Origin: VRUE01 sp963704545
GTDB lineage: Bacteria; Actinomycetota; Thermoleophilia; Solirubrobacterales; 70-9
NCBI GenBank assembly: GCA_963704545.1
Contig: OY969915.1
Location: forward strand, 558,001 to 622,000
Direction: 5' to 3'
Length of the DNA: 64,000 nt
Every line of letters begins with the position of its first letter. Within the stretch, counting starts at the first letter, position 1. A model generated the notes under the pieces. The model had not been told where the DNA came from. It made no database searches and saw only the letters and a list, made by a program, of their open reading frames with translations. Of this stretch, positions 15,885 to 23,900 are shown one piece after another. The position numbers were made by a program, and so were the translations under genes.

Positions 15885-17231
15885 CTAGAGGGCGAGGGAT
15901 AGGGGCTCTTCTAGGAGCGCGCGGATCCTCGCCAGGAACTCGGCTGCCGGGGCGCCGTAGAGGATGCGGTGGTCGCAGGCGAGGTTGACCCGCATCAGGT
16001 GGGCGGTGACGATCGCGCCGTCGCGGACGACGGGACGCTCGGCGATCGCGCCGACGGCGAGGATCGCGGCCTGCGGCGGGTTGATCACCGCGGCGAAGCT
16101 GTCGATTCCGAACATCCCGAGGTTGGAGACGGTGAACGTCGCTCCGGAGAGCTCCGGGGGCGTGATCTGCCCGTCCCGCACCCGCTGGGCCAGCGACCGC
16201 GCGTCCGAGGCGATCTGCCGCAGGCTCTTGCGGTCGGCGTCGAAGACCGTGGGGACAACCAGCCCGTCGTCGGCGGCAACCGCGACCCCAACGTTCACCC
16301 GCGAGTAGAGCTCGAACCGTCCGTCCCGATACGCCCCGTTGGCCCGCGAGTGCTCCCGCAGCGCCAGCGCACAGGCCTTGACCACCATGTCATTGAAAGA
16401 GGGAACGACGTCGCCTTCTTTCGCAGCGGACTTGATCTGAGCCCGCGCGGCAACGAGGCGGCTCATATCCACTTCAGCTTCCAGGTAGAAGTGCGGCGCC
16501 GTCGCCTTCGACTCCGCCATCCGACGCGAGATGGTCGATTGAAGCTTCGACAGCTCTTCGAAGCTGACCTCGCCCTTGGCCGTCTCGGGACGGGCCGCCT
16601 CGGCCGCGGGGCCCGTCACGGCCTCGGGGGGGCCTGCGGGCGGGGGCTGCGCCTCCGTTCTCGGCCCCCCCGAGTCCGCGCCACCCGCGGAAGCCACCGC
16701 CTGCTCTACGTCCGCCTTGACGATCCGCCCACCCGGCCCGGACCCCTGAAGCTTTGTCAAATCAAGCTTTTCCTCCTTGGCAAGCCGGCGAGCTATCGGC
16801 GATGCCTTGGGCCGACCGTCGCCGCCGTGAGTGGCGGCGCCTTCCTCTGTCTCGGCAGGGGCCGCGTTGATCGCCGTCCCTTCCGCGGGTGGCGTCGCAG
16901 GGGGGACCGCCCCCGAGGACGCTTTAGCGACCGCAGGGGGTGGTGGGTCCCCTGCGGCGACAGGACCCGCGGGCGACTCCGCCGAGGAGTCCGGACTTTC
17001 ACCCCCGACCCGAGCAATTGGCGTGCCGATTGCAACGGTCTCTCCCTCCTGCACGAGGATCTCGCTCAGCGTTCCCGCCACGTCGGCTTCGTAAGCCATG
17101 TTCGCCTTGTCCGTCTCGATCTCCACCAGCTCATCCCCGACGGCGACGTCATCCCCAACCTGCTTCAGCCACTGCAGGATCGTCCCCTCCTCCATCGAGT
17201 CGGACAGCCTGGGCATCACCACGTCGGCCAT
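15885..17231 (-). CDS. Dihydrolipoyl acyltransferase, E2 of a 2-oxo acid dehydrogenase complex
   Basis: This is a 448-residue protein from ATG 17231; the longer upstream frame lies in the E1 genes. Residues 1-75 are a lipoyl domain with the modified lysine in EIETDKANM. About 140-175 is the peripheral subunit-binding domain (ASPIARRLAKEEKLDL, GSGPGGRIVKADV). From about 220 comes the catalytic domain, ending with CDHRILYGAPAAEFL. The usual catalytic HxxxDG reads HRILYG here, with Tyr in place of Asp, a variant also known in plastid E2. Both interdomain linkers carry palindromic DNA elements (16883-16973 and 16604-16690). It overlaps the E1beta stop by one base and is co-transcribed with E1beta and E1alpha. 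Pyruvate is the likely substrate; branched-chain acids or acetoin are alternatives. Confidence 0.92.
   Translation of the reverse strand: MADVVMPRLSDSMEEGTILQWLKQVGDDVAVGDELVEIETDKANMAYEADVAGTLSEILVQEGETVAIGTPIARVGGESPDSSAESPAGPVAAGDPPPPAVAKASSGAVPPATPPAEGTAINAAPAETEEGAATHGGDGRPKASPIARRLAKEEKLDLTKLQGSGPGGRIVKADVEQAVASAGGADSGGPRTEAQPPPAGPPEAVTGPAAEAARPETAKGEVSFEELSKLQSTISRRMAESKATAPHFYLEAEVDMSRLVAARAQIKSAAKEGDVVPSFNDMVVKACALALREHSRANGAYRDGRFELYSRVNVGVAVAADDGLVVPTVFDADRKSLRQIASDARSLAQRVRDGQITPPELSGATFTVSNLGMFGIDSFAAVINPPQAAILAVGAIAERPVVRDGAIVTAHLMRVNLACDHRILYGAPAAEFLARIRALLEEPLSLAL
16604..16690 (-). repeat. Palindromic coding element, family B, copy 2 (second linker of E2)
   Basis: This is an 87-bp element, the reverse complement of 14598-14684 with three differences. 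It is translated here as SAGGADSGGPRTEAQPPPAG, in a different frame from copy 1. It lies in the linker between the subunit-binding and catalytic domains. Confidence 0.9.
16883..16973 (-). repeat. Palindromic coding element, family A, copy 1 (first linker of E2)
   Basis: This is a 91-bp element with termini CCGCGGGT / ACCCGCGG and inner arms around GGGGGGACC / GGGTCCCC. It is identical to 54272-54362 in the grpE gene at 86 of 91 positions. It is translated as PAGPVAAGDPPPPAVAKASS and onward. Confidence 0.92.
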
Positions 17232-18220
17232 CAGATCGACCCCTCCAGCGTGGCCAGCGCCGCCTTCACCACGTGCTCCTCGTGTGGGATCGCCGCCTGC
17301 TCCAGCCGCCTCGAGTAAGGCATGTGCACGTCGGCCCCGGTGACCCGCTGCACCGGCGCGTCGAGGTCGTCGAAGGCCTGCTCGGTGATCAGCGTCGCGA
17401 GGTTGGCGCCGACGCCGCCGTGCGGCCAGCCCTCCTCGACGATCACGGCGCGGTTGGTCCTGCGCACCGAGGCGAGGATCGTGTCGAGGTCGAGCGGGCG
17501 CAGGGTGCGGGGGTCGATCACCTCGGCCTCGACCCCGTGCTCGTTCGCGAGCACCCGCGCCGCGTCCTCGGCGACATGGGCCATCTTGAGGATGCCGACG
17601 ATCGTCACGTCGGAGCCCTCGCGCCGCACAGCGGCCTGGCCGAAGTGCAGGATCTCCTCGACGTCGTCGCTGACCTCGCCGCGCCGCCCGTAGAGGCTCT
17701 CGTGCTCGATGAAGACGACCGGGTTGTCGTCGCGGATCGCCGCCTTCAGCAGCGCCTTGCCGTCGGCGGGCGTGGACGGGCAGGCGACCAGCAGCCCCGG
17801 CACCTGGAGGAAGAGCGCCTCGAAGCTGTGCGAGTGGGTGGGGCCGAGCTGGTGCCCGCCCCCGCCCGGCATCCGCACCACCATCGGCACCCGGGCCTGG
17901 CCGTTGAACATGTAGGGGATCGCGGCGGCGTGGTTGACGATCTGGTCGAGCGCCAGCAGCGCGAAGTTGACCGTCATCAACTCGACCACCGGCCGCAGTC
18001 CCGCCACCGCCGCGCCGACGCCGGTGCCGACGATCGTGTTCTCGGAGATCGGCGTGTCGCGCACGCGCCGCTCGCCGAACTCGTCCAGGAGTCCTTCGGT
18101 CACCTTGAAGGCGCCCTGGAAGACCCCGACGTCCTCGCCCATCACGAAGACCGCCTCGTCGCGCCGCATCTCCTCCGCCATCGCATCGCGCAGGGCCTCG
18201 CGCATCCGCAGCGTCGCCAT
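17231..18220 (-). CDS. 2-oxo acid dehydrogenase E1 component, beta subunit
   Basis: This is a 329-residue transketolase-fold subunit. Typical features are MGEDVGVFQGAFKVTEGL near residue 27, the thiamine-contact glutamate in ISENTIVGTGVGAA, LMTVNFALLALDQIVNHAA, and RMPGGGGHQLGPTHS. The C-terminal transketolase-C domain includes VIDPRTLRPLD and VEEGWPHGGVG. Length matches the family. Its start overlaps the E1alpha stop at base 18220 and its stop overlaps the E2 start at 17231, so the three are translationally coupled. The pyruvate/acetoin-type E1beta is the closest match by pattern. Confidence 0.94.
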   Translation of the reverse strand: MATLRMREALRDAMAEEMRRDEAVFVMGEDVGVFQGAFKVTEGLLDEFGERRVRDTPISENTIVGTGVGAAVAGLRPVVELMTVNFALLALDQIVNHAAAIPYMFNGQARVPMVVRMPGGGGHQLGPTHSHSFEALFLQVPGLLVACPSTPADGKALLKAAIRDDNPVVFIEHESLYGRRGEVSDDVEEILHFGQAAVRREGSDVTIVGILKMAHVAEDAARVLANEHGVEAEVIDPRTLRPLDLDTILASVRRTNRAVIVEEGWPHGGVGANLATLITEQAFDDLDAPVQRVTGADVHMPYSRRLEQAAIPHEEHVVKAALATLEGSI

Positions 18221-19428
18221 CAGTCCGTTGCCTCCTCGCGCTCGGCCGCGACCTCGGGCTCGACGCCCTCCTGGGCGTCGCCGCTCTCGGCTGGATTTGG
18301 CCTTGGTGATTGCCGGGGCCCGTCCGGCCGCCCCGCGTAGGCGGCGCCGGCCTCGGCCAGCTCGCGCGCGGCCGCGGGCATCTGTTCCTCGCGCTCGCCC
18401 CGGTGCGGCTCGGGGCTGCGCTCGTCGACCGCGTACCAGCCGGCGTCGCTGTCGAGCACGTAGAGGCTCTCGTACAGCGTGTCGAGGGCCGGCTCGGGGG
18501 AGGAGTCGGCGAACTCGACCGCGGCAAGCACCGTCTCGGTGGCCTTGTCGCGCACCTCCTGCACCTCTCGCTCACCCAGCACGCCGGCCTCCACACAACG
18601 CCGCGCGAAGAGCTCGATCGGGTCCTTGGCCTGCCAGGCCTCGACCTCCTCGCGCTCGCGGTAGACCTCGGGGTCGGCGGCGGAGTGGCCGCGGAAGCGG
18701 TAGGTGAAGGCCTCGAGCACCGTCGGCCGCCGCTCCTCGCGGGCGAGCCGGATCCCCTCGGCGACCGCCTCGCGCACCGCCAGCACGTCCATCCCGTCGA
18801 TCCGCTGCCCCGTAATCCCGTAGCCCTCCGCCTTCTTGGAGAGGTCGGTCTGGGCCGAGTGCCGCTCGACCGAGGTGCCCATCCCGTAGAGGTTGTTCTC
18901 GACCAGGAAGAGGACGGGCAGGCTCCACAGCGCCGCCAGGTTCATCGTCTCGCCGAAGTTGCCGGCGTTGGAGGCGCCGTCGCCGAACATGCAGACGGTT
19001 ACCGCGTCCTCGCCCTTGTACTCGGAGGCGAGCGCGAGTCCCGCCGCGATCGGCAGGTTGCCGCCGACGATCCCGTAGCCGCCCATGAAGCGGTGCTCGA
19101 GGTCGAAGATGTGCATCGAGCCGCCGCGCCCGCCGCTGGTCCCGTCGACCCGCCCGAAGAGCTCGGCCATCACGTGCTTGGGATCGGTGCCGCGGGCGAT
19201 CGCGTGGCCGTGCGTGCGGTAGGTGCCGATCAGGTAGTCCTCCTCGCGCATCGCCGCGGAGACGCCGACGATGGTCGCCTCCTCGCCGATCGCCAGGTGC
19301 AGGAAGCCGCCGGCCTTGGCCCGCTGGTACTGGCGCCCCGCCTCCTCCTCGAAGCGCCGGATCAGCGCCATGCGCGCGAGCAGCTCGTAACAGGCGGAGG
19401 CGTCAGGGAGGTCGGCCATCAGGGCCAC
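18220..19428 (-). CDS. 2-oxo acid dehydrogenase E1 component, alpha subunit
   Basis: This 402-residue protein decarboxylates the 2-oxo acid with thiamine diphosphate. Motifs are FLHLAIGEEATIVGV, GTYRTHGHAIARG, and the thiamine diphosphate motif GDGASNAGNFGETMNLA ending ENNLYGMGT (GDG ... NN). YRFRGHSAADPEVYR is in the phosphorylation-loop region of pyruvate dehydrogenases. The last 65 residues are an Arg/Glu/Pro-rich tail beyond the normal end. Start is either GTG 19428 or ATG 19419 (MADLPDAS); neither has a strong ribosome site. It is the first gene of the E1alpha-E1beta-E2 operon and abuts the DsbA-fold gene upstream. Confidence 0.92.
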   Translation of the reverse strand: MALMADLPDASACYELLARMALIRRFEEEAGRQYQRAKAGGFLHLAIGEEATIVGVSAAMREEDYLIGTYRTHGHAIARGTDPKHVMAELFGRVDGTSGGRGGSMHIFDLEHRFMGGYGIVGGNLPIAAGLALASEYKGEDAVTVCMFGDGASNAGNFGETMNLAALWSLPVLFLVENNLYGMGTSVERHSAQTDLSKKAEGYGITGQRIDGMDVLAVREAVAEGIRLAREERRPTVLEAFTYRFRGHSAADPEVYREREEVEAWQAKDPIELFARRCVEAGVLGEREVQEVRDKATETVLAAVEFADSSPEPALDTLYESLYVLDSDAGWYAVDERSPEPHRGEREEQMPAAARELAEAGAAYAGRPDGPRQSPRPNPAESGDAQEGVEPEVAAEREEATD

Positions 19429-19429
19429 A

Positions 19430-20035
19430 TTAGCTCGCGGCGCTGACCGCCTCCTCGACTCGATCGTCGCCCCAGAAGACCTCGTCGCCGACGAGCAGGG
19501 AGGGGACGCCGGCGACGCCCAGCTCGGCAGCCCGGTCGGTCGCCTCGCGCAGCGCCCCCTTGACCCCCTCGGTCTCCACCGCCTTCAGCAGCGCCCGCGG
19601 GTGCAGCTCGCAGGCCGCCGCGGCGATCAGCACGTTGTCGGGCAGCGAGAGGTCGCGACCGGCGGCGAAGGCTTGGCGGAAGGCGGCGAGCGCGAAGGAG
19701 ACGGTGCGCCCGGTCTGCTTGGCGAAGGTCGCGGCGCGCATCGCGAAGAGCATGTTTCCCGGCCAGGGCTCGGGCCACATCAGCGGCGGCAGCCCGTACC
19801 TGGCGGCGCGCTGCTCCACCTCGGCCATCCCCTCCTCGCGTCCGGGCCCGTTCCCCCACGAGTCGCGCCCGAGCTGCCTGAACAGCCCCCCGAGCAGGAT
19901 CGGCTGCCACTCCGGTTGCTCCAGCCCGGCCTCGGTGAAGAGCCCGCTGACCCGCTCCGCGGTCAGGTACGCGTAGGGCGAACCGAGGTCGAAGTAGAAG
20001 GTGGCGCGGGGAGCGCTCAAGCGTGAATGGCCCAC
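19430..20035 (-). CDS. DsbA-fold oxidoreductase, HCCA isomerase-like
   Basis: This is a 201-residue protein with the 2-hydroxychromene-2-carboxylate isomerase/DsbA pattern. It begins FYFDLGSPYAYL, with Ser replacing the DsbA CxxC, has a helical insertion, and ends GVAGVPSLLVGDEVFWGDDR with the cis-proline. The family is glutathione- or mycothiol-dependent, so a thiol-linked isomerase or transferase is likely. Substrate is unknown. It lies between the E3 gene (19-base overlap at 20017-20035) and E1alpha, and so may be part of the same transcript. The link to 2-oxo acid metabolism is positional only. Confidence 0.85.
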   Translation of the reverse strand: MGHSRLSAPRATFYFDLGSPYAYLTAERVSGLFTEAGLEQPEWQPILLGGLFRQLGRDSWGNGPGREEGMAEVEQRAARYGLPPLMWPEPWPGNMLFAMRAATFAKQTGRTVSFALAAFRQAFAAGRDLSLPDNVLIAAAACELHPRALLKAVETEGVKGALREATDRAAELGVAGVPSLLVGDEVFWGDDRVEEAVSAAS

Positions 20036-21384
20036 TTGTCCACGGCGCGGGCCGCTTCCGGGATCGCCTCTGAGATCGTCGGATGGGGGTGGACGATCTG
20101 GGCGAGCTCCTGGTAGCCGCCCTCCAGCGCCATCGTCGCGACCAGCTCGGCGATCATGTCGCAGGCGCGGTTGCCGACCACGTGGGCGCCGAGGATCTCG
20201 CCGTACTTGGAGTCGACGACGAGCTTGACCAGGCCGTCTTTGTCGTCGTAGACGGTGGCGCCGCCGACGCCGCCGAGCTTCTGCTTGCCGACCTTGACGT
20301 CGTGCCCGGCCTCCTTGGCGGCCGCCTCGGTGAGGCCGACGCTCGCCACCTGGGGGTGGCAGAAGGTCGCCCCGGCGACGAGGTTCTGGTCGACCGGGTG
20401 GGTCGGCTCCCCGGCCGCGTGCTCGACCGCGACCACGCCCTCCTCGGAGGCCTTGTGGGCGAGCGCCTTGGCGTTGACCAGGTCGCCGATCGCGTAGACC
20501 TTCGGGTTGGAGGTGCGGCAGTACTCGTCGACCTTGACCTTGCCGTTCTCCTCCAGCTCGACGCCGGCCTCGGCCAGGCCGAGCCCCTCGACGTCGGGTG
20601 CCCGGCCGCCGGCGATGCAGAGGTAGTCGACCTCGATCGACTCGCCGCCGTAGCTGAGCTTGACCGAGCTCTCGCCCGCCTCGACGTTCTCGACCGGCGT
20701 GCCGGTGGAGATCGTCACGTTCTGCTTCTTGAAGGCGCGCTCGACGACACGGGCCATGTCCTTGTCCTCGGCGGGCAGGATCTGGTCGAGCATCTCGATC
20801 AGGACCACCTCGGTGCCGAAGCGGCCGTAGGCGGAGGCGATCTCACAGCCCGAGGCGCCCGCGCCGGCCACGGCGATCTTCTTCGGCTGCTCGGGCAGCG
20901 ACCAGGCTCCCCAGGTGTCGAGCACGCGCTTGCCGAACTTGACGCCGGGGATCGGCAGCGCCTCCGAGCCTGTAGCCAACACGACCGTGGCCGTCTCGTA
21001 GACCTCGTCCCCGACCTTGACGTTGCCCTCGGGCGTGAGCGAGCCCTCACCCTCGATCGTCGCGATCTTGTTCTTGTCCCAGAGCATCTTCACGCCGCTG
21101 GAGAGCGACTCCGAGACCGACGCGCGGCGCTTGCCCAGCGCCTCCCAGTCGATCGAGACGTCCTTGGCGACGACGCCGAGCTCGGCGCTCTCACGAGCCT
21201 GGTCGTAGATCTCGGCCGTGCGTAGCACGGTCTTGGCCGGGATGCAGGCGTAGTTGAGGCAGCGCCCGCCGGCCTTGTCTCGCTCGACCACGGCGGTCTT
21301 CTTGCCGAGCTGGGCGGCGCGGATCGCGGCGACGTAGCCCCCCGGGCCCCCGCCGATGACGATCACGTCGAAGGAATCTGCCAC
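20017..21384 (-). CDS. lpdA: Dihydrolipoyl dehydrogenase (E3)
   Basis: This is a 455-residue FAD/NAD flavoprotein that reoxidises the lipoyl group of E2. The FAD-binding motif VIVIGGGPGGYVAAIRAAQ is near residue 7. The redox-active pair is in CLNYACIPAKT (residues about 43-48), with Ala before the second Cys where Gly is usual. The NAD-binding motif is AVAGAGASGCEIA near 180. The dimerisation domain ends with the catalytic HPHPTISEAIPEAARA. Length is typical. It is followed by the DsbA-fold and E1/E2 genes on the same strand, giving all E1-E2-E3 parts in one cluster beside lipA and lipB. Confidence 0.95.
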   Translation of the reverse strand: MADSFDVIVIGGGPGGYVAAIRAAQLGKKTAVVERDKAGGRCLNYACIPAKTVLRTAEIYDQARESAELGVVAKDVSIDWEALGKRRASVSESLSSGVKMLWDKNKIATIEGEGSLTPEGNVKVGDEVYETATVVLATGSEALPIPGVKFGKRVLDTWGAWSLPEQPKKIAVAGAGASGCEIASAYGRFGTEVVLIEMLDQILPAEDKDMARVVERAFKKQNVTISTGTPVENVEAGESSVKLSYGGESIEVDYLCIAGGRAPDVEGLGLAEAGVELEENGKVKVDEYCRTSNPKVYAIGDLVNAKALAHKASEEGVVAVEHAAGEPTHPVDQNLVAGATFCHPQVASVGLTEAAAKEAGHDVKVGKQKLGGVGGATVYDDKDGLVKLVVDSKYGEILGAHVVGNRACDMIAELVATMALEGGYQELAQIVHPHPTISEAIPEAARAVDKWAIHA

Positions 21385-21411
21385 TCGCCTGAGCCTATAG
21401 AACGGAACGCG

Positions 21412-21921
21412 TCACTCGCGGGTGGGCATCTGGATCCGGGCCATCGCCTTGACCATGAAGAAGAAGAACGTCCCGGCGACGGCGAGCAGGGCAACGGTTC
21501 CCGCTATCTGGGCGAGCGACGAGGCCGCGACCAGGAGGCCGAAGAAGGCGCTGAAGAGGATGAAGACCAGGATCAGCTGGAAGCCGAGCACCGCCCAGTA
21601 GCGGGCTCGCCACATGCCCCAGGCCATCATCGCGGTCAGCAGCGCCGGCGCCAGCGCCTGCACGAGCAGCGGTTTCTCGCCGTCGACCTCGGTGCCGGAG
21701 AGGTAGCCGATGACGACCGATATGGAGATCAGGGCGGAGACGACAGCGCCGATCGACACCACCAGCGGCCGCTCGCCCTCGCCCAGCGGCTCGAGCGCTT
21801 CCCGCGCTGCCTGGTTGCGCTCCTCCGCCTTCGCGTAGCCGCGCTCCATCCGCTCGCGCGGAGTGGGGGAGCCGCCGCGCTGCTTGCGCTTTCGCGGCTG
21901 CTCGGCTGCCGGGTCAGGCAC
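21412..21921 (-). CDS. Small membrane protein with four hydrophobic segments
   Basis: This protein has about 169 residues if GTG 21921 is the start (it overlaps the thiE stop by eight bases); MERGYAKAEE a little downstream is an alternative. A charged N-terminus of about 60 residues (PRKRKQRGGSPTPRERMERG) is followed by four hydrophobic segments, including VVSIGAVVSALISISVVIGYL, AMMAWGMW, VLGFQLILVFILFSAFFGLL and VALLAVAGTFFFFMV. It has no family signature I recognise. It is probably translated from the thiE transcript by overlap, but nothing links it to thiamine metabolism otherwise. Confidence 0.7.
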   Translation of the reverse strand: MPDPAAEQPRKRKQRGGSPTPRERMERGYAKAEERNQAAREALEPLGEGERPLVVSIGAVVSALISISVVIGYLSGTEVDGEKPLLVQALAPALLTAMMAWGMWRARYWAVLGFQLILVFILFSAFFGLLVAASSLAQIAGTVALLAVAGTFFFFMVKAMARIQMPTRE

Positions 21922-22600
21922 CGGGAGCCGCCTCTCCCAGTGGGGCGAAGGCGCCGCGCAGTTCCTCCGCCGCCACAGCCGGGTTCTCGGCGTCGCGGAT
22001 CGCCCGCACGACGCAGATCCGCCGCGCACCTGCGTCGATGACCTCCGCGGCGTTGCTCGCGTCGATGCCGCCGATCGCGAAGAAGGGATGGGGGGCGCTG
22101 GCAGTCGCGTGGCGGATCAGGTCGAGCCCGACGGCGGGGCGGCCCTCCTTCGTCGGCGTCTCCCAGATCGGGCCGACGCTGACGTAGTCGACGGGCTGTT
22201 CGGCCGCCGCGGCGATCTGCTCCTCGGAGTGGGTCGAGAGCCCGACGATCGCGTCGGGGCCCAGCGCCGCGCGGGCCTCGGCCGCAGGCATGTCGTCCTG
22301 GCCGACGTGGACCCCGTCGGCGTTGCAGGCTCGGGCCAGATCGGGATCGTCGTTGACGACGAAGAGGGCGCTGTAGGTGTCGCAGAGCCGGCGGAAGGTG
22401 AGCGCGGCGAGCTCCACCTCGCGCCGCGGCAGCGACTTCTCGCGCAGCTGGACGATGTCGACGCCGCCGTTCAGCGCCGCCCGCAGCAGCGGCTCGGGGT
22501 CTTCGCCGTGGGGGCGAGCGTCGCAGCAGAGGTAGAGGCGCGCGGTGCGCAGCCGCTCGCGGCGCAGCGGCCCCTTGGCGTGGGGTGTGGCGAGGCTCAC
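21914..22600 (-). CDS. thiE: Thiamine-phosphate synthase
   Basis: This is a 228-residue TIM-barrel enzyme that joins HMP pyrophosphate and thiazole phosphate to thiamine phosphate. Motifs: VDIVQLREKSLPRRE, LFVVNDDPDLARACNADGVH, VGQDDMPAAEAR, STHSEEQI, YVSVGPIWETPTK, FAIGGIDASN. The N-terminal 20 residues are an extension. It is on the minus strand, divergent from thiO and its TPP riboswitch, with a hairpin at 22622-22675 between them. The riboswitch faces thiO, so thiE is not under it. Confidence 0.95.
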   Translation of the reverse strand: MSLATPHAKGPLRRERLRTARLYLCCDARPHGEDPEPLLRAALNGGVDIVQLREKSLPRREVELAALTFRRLCDTYSALFVVNDDPDLARACNADGVHVGQDDMPAAEARAALGPDAIVGLSTHSEEQIAAAAEQPVDYVSVGPIWETPTKEGRPAVGLDLIRHATASAPHPFFAIGGIDASNAAEVIDAGARRICVVRAIRDAENPAVAAEELRGAFAPLGEAAPGA

Positions 22601-22621
22601 CCCCCGATTATCGCGCCCGCG

Positions 22622-22675
22622 GGGGCGTGTCTGAGCTTATGGGGTCATATGGACCCCTAAAGTCAGACACGCCCC
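22622..22675. repeat. Long intergenic palindrome between thiE and the thiO riboswitch
   Basis: Arms GGGGCGTGTCTGA and TCAGACACGCCCC are perfect over 13 bp. An inner hairpin GGGGTC / GACCCC forms its own stem. It is located 23-75 bp upstream of the TPP aptamer, between divergent genes. Confidence 0.8.
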
Positions 22676-22698
22676 TTTGGGGGAGGGGTAGCATCGGT

Positions 22699-22801
22699 GG
22701 GGAACGGGAGCCCACGGCATCTGGCGATGCCACGGCTGAGAGGGTGGCAACGAGGCCACCGACCGTCTGGACCTGATCCGGGTAATGCCGGCGGAGGCAA
22801 G
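22699..22801 (+). promoter_or_regulatory. TPP riboswitch
   Basis: The thi-box hallmarks are present in order: GGGAGCCC, CGGCTGAGAGGGTGGC, then GACCTGATCCGGGTAATGCCGGCGGAGG. The ribosome site GGAGG (22793-22797 region) is within the 3' aptamer strand, directly before the TTG start of thiO. Ligand binding would hide it, so control is likely at translation. Confidence 0.95.
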
Positions 22802-22802
22802 A

Positions 22803-23900
22803 TTGAGCGACAGAGGCAGCTATGACGCGGTGGTGGTCGGCGGCGGCGCGATCGGGCTCTCCTGTGCCTGGTGCCTCTCGCGACGCGGTGCGCGCGTCGT
22901 CGTGCTCGACCGCGCTGCGCTCTCCGCCGGCGCCACTCGCGTCGCCGCGGGGATGCTGGCGCCGGTCGGTGAGCTGGCCTTCGGCGAGCCCGAGCTGCTG
23001 CGGATGACCCTCGCCGCCGCCGAGGTCTTCCCGGGCTTCGTCGCCGAGCTCGAGGCTGCAAGCGGGATCAGCAGCGGCTATGAGCGGACGGGCGCCCTGC
23101 ACGTTGCGCTCGACCGCGACGAGGCGGCGGAGCTGCGGCGCGTCCACGAGCTGCAACGCTCCCTCGGTCTCGGTGCGGAGTGGTTGCCACCGCGCCGCTG
23201 CCGCGAGCTGGAGCCGGGCCTGACACCCTCCTTCAACGGGGGGGTGCACGCGCCCGAGGAGGCGGCGGTGGACCCGCGCCTGATGACGGACGCCTTGCTG
23301 GCGGCCCTGGCCGGCGAAGGGGTCGAGGTCCGGGCCGGGTGTGAAGTCACCCAGGCGATCCTCGACGGCGAGCGGATCGAAGGCGTGCGCACGGCGGCCG
23401 GTGAGGAGCTGCGCGCGGACGCCGTGATCCTCGCCACCGGCGCCTGGGCGGGTACTGCCGCCTGGCTCCCCGAGCACGCCCGCCCTTCGGTCCGTCCGGT
23501 CAAGGGGCAGATCCTCGAGCTGCGCTCGCCGGACGGGGAGCAGCCCTGCGGGCGTATCGTCGCCTCGGAGCGGATCTACCTGGTTCCACGCCCCGACGGC
23601 CGCCTGATCGCCGGCGCGACCACCGAGGAGCGCGGCTTCGACACCACCGTCACCGCCGGCGGGGTCCACGAGCTGCTGCGCGAGGCGTACCGCCTGCTTC
23701 CCGACGTCGCCGAGATGGAGCTGGTCGAGGCGATGGCAGGCCTTCGTCCGGGAACCCCCGACAACCTGCCGCTGATCGGCCCCGGCGCGCTCGACGGCCT
23801 CGTTCTGGCCTGCGGCCACTACCGCAACGGCATCCTGCTCGCCCCGCTGACCGGCGAAAAGGTCGCCGCCGAACTTGCTGGCGTGGAGGTGGCCGGATGA
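22803..23900 (+). CDS. thiO: Glycine oxidase
   Basis: This is a 365-residue FAD-dependent oxidase that makes dehydroglycine for the thiazole ring. Motifs: VVVGGGAIGLSCAWCLSRRG, AAGMLAPVGE, DAVILATGAW, and the C-terminal TPDNLPLIGP and HYRNGILLAPLTG. The start is TTG 22803; the ATG at 22785 lies in the conserved TAATGCC of the riboswitch and cannot be the normal start. GGAGG sits six bases upstream of the TTG. It overlaps the thiSG gene by four bases (23897-23900), so the pair is co-translated under TPP control. Confidence 0.95.
   Translation: MSDRGSYDAVVVGGGAIGLSCAWCLSRRGARVVVLDRAALSAGATRVAAGMLAPVGELAFGEPELLRMTLAAAEVFPGFVAELEAASGISSGYERTGALHVALDRDEAAELRRVHELQRSLGLGAEWLPPRRCRELEPGLTPSFNGGVHAPEEAAVDPRLMTDALLAALAGEGVEVRAGCEVTQAILDGERIEGVRTAAGEELRADAVILATGAWAGTAAWLPEHARPSVRPVKGQILELRSPDGEQPCGRIVASERIYLVPRPDGRLIAGATTEERGFDTTVTAGGVHELLREAYRLLPDVAEMELVEAMAGLRPGTPDNLPLIGPGALDGLVLACGHYRNGILLAPLTGEKVAAELAGVEVAG

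Noticed and set aside
15885..18596. One 903-residue minus-strand protein
   Set aside because: Its first half is low-complexity Arg-rich shadow of the E1 genes; E2 starts at ATG 17231 with a lipoyl domain.
22785..22803. ATG 22785 as the thiO start
   Set aside because: It lies in the conserved TAATGCC of the TPP aptamer; TTG 22803 has the ribosome site at the correct distance.
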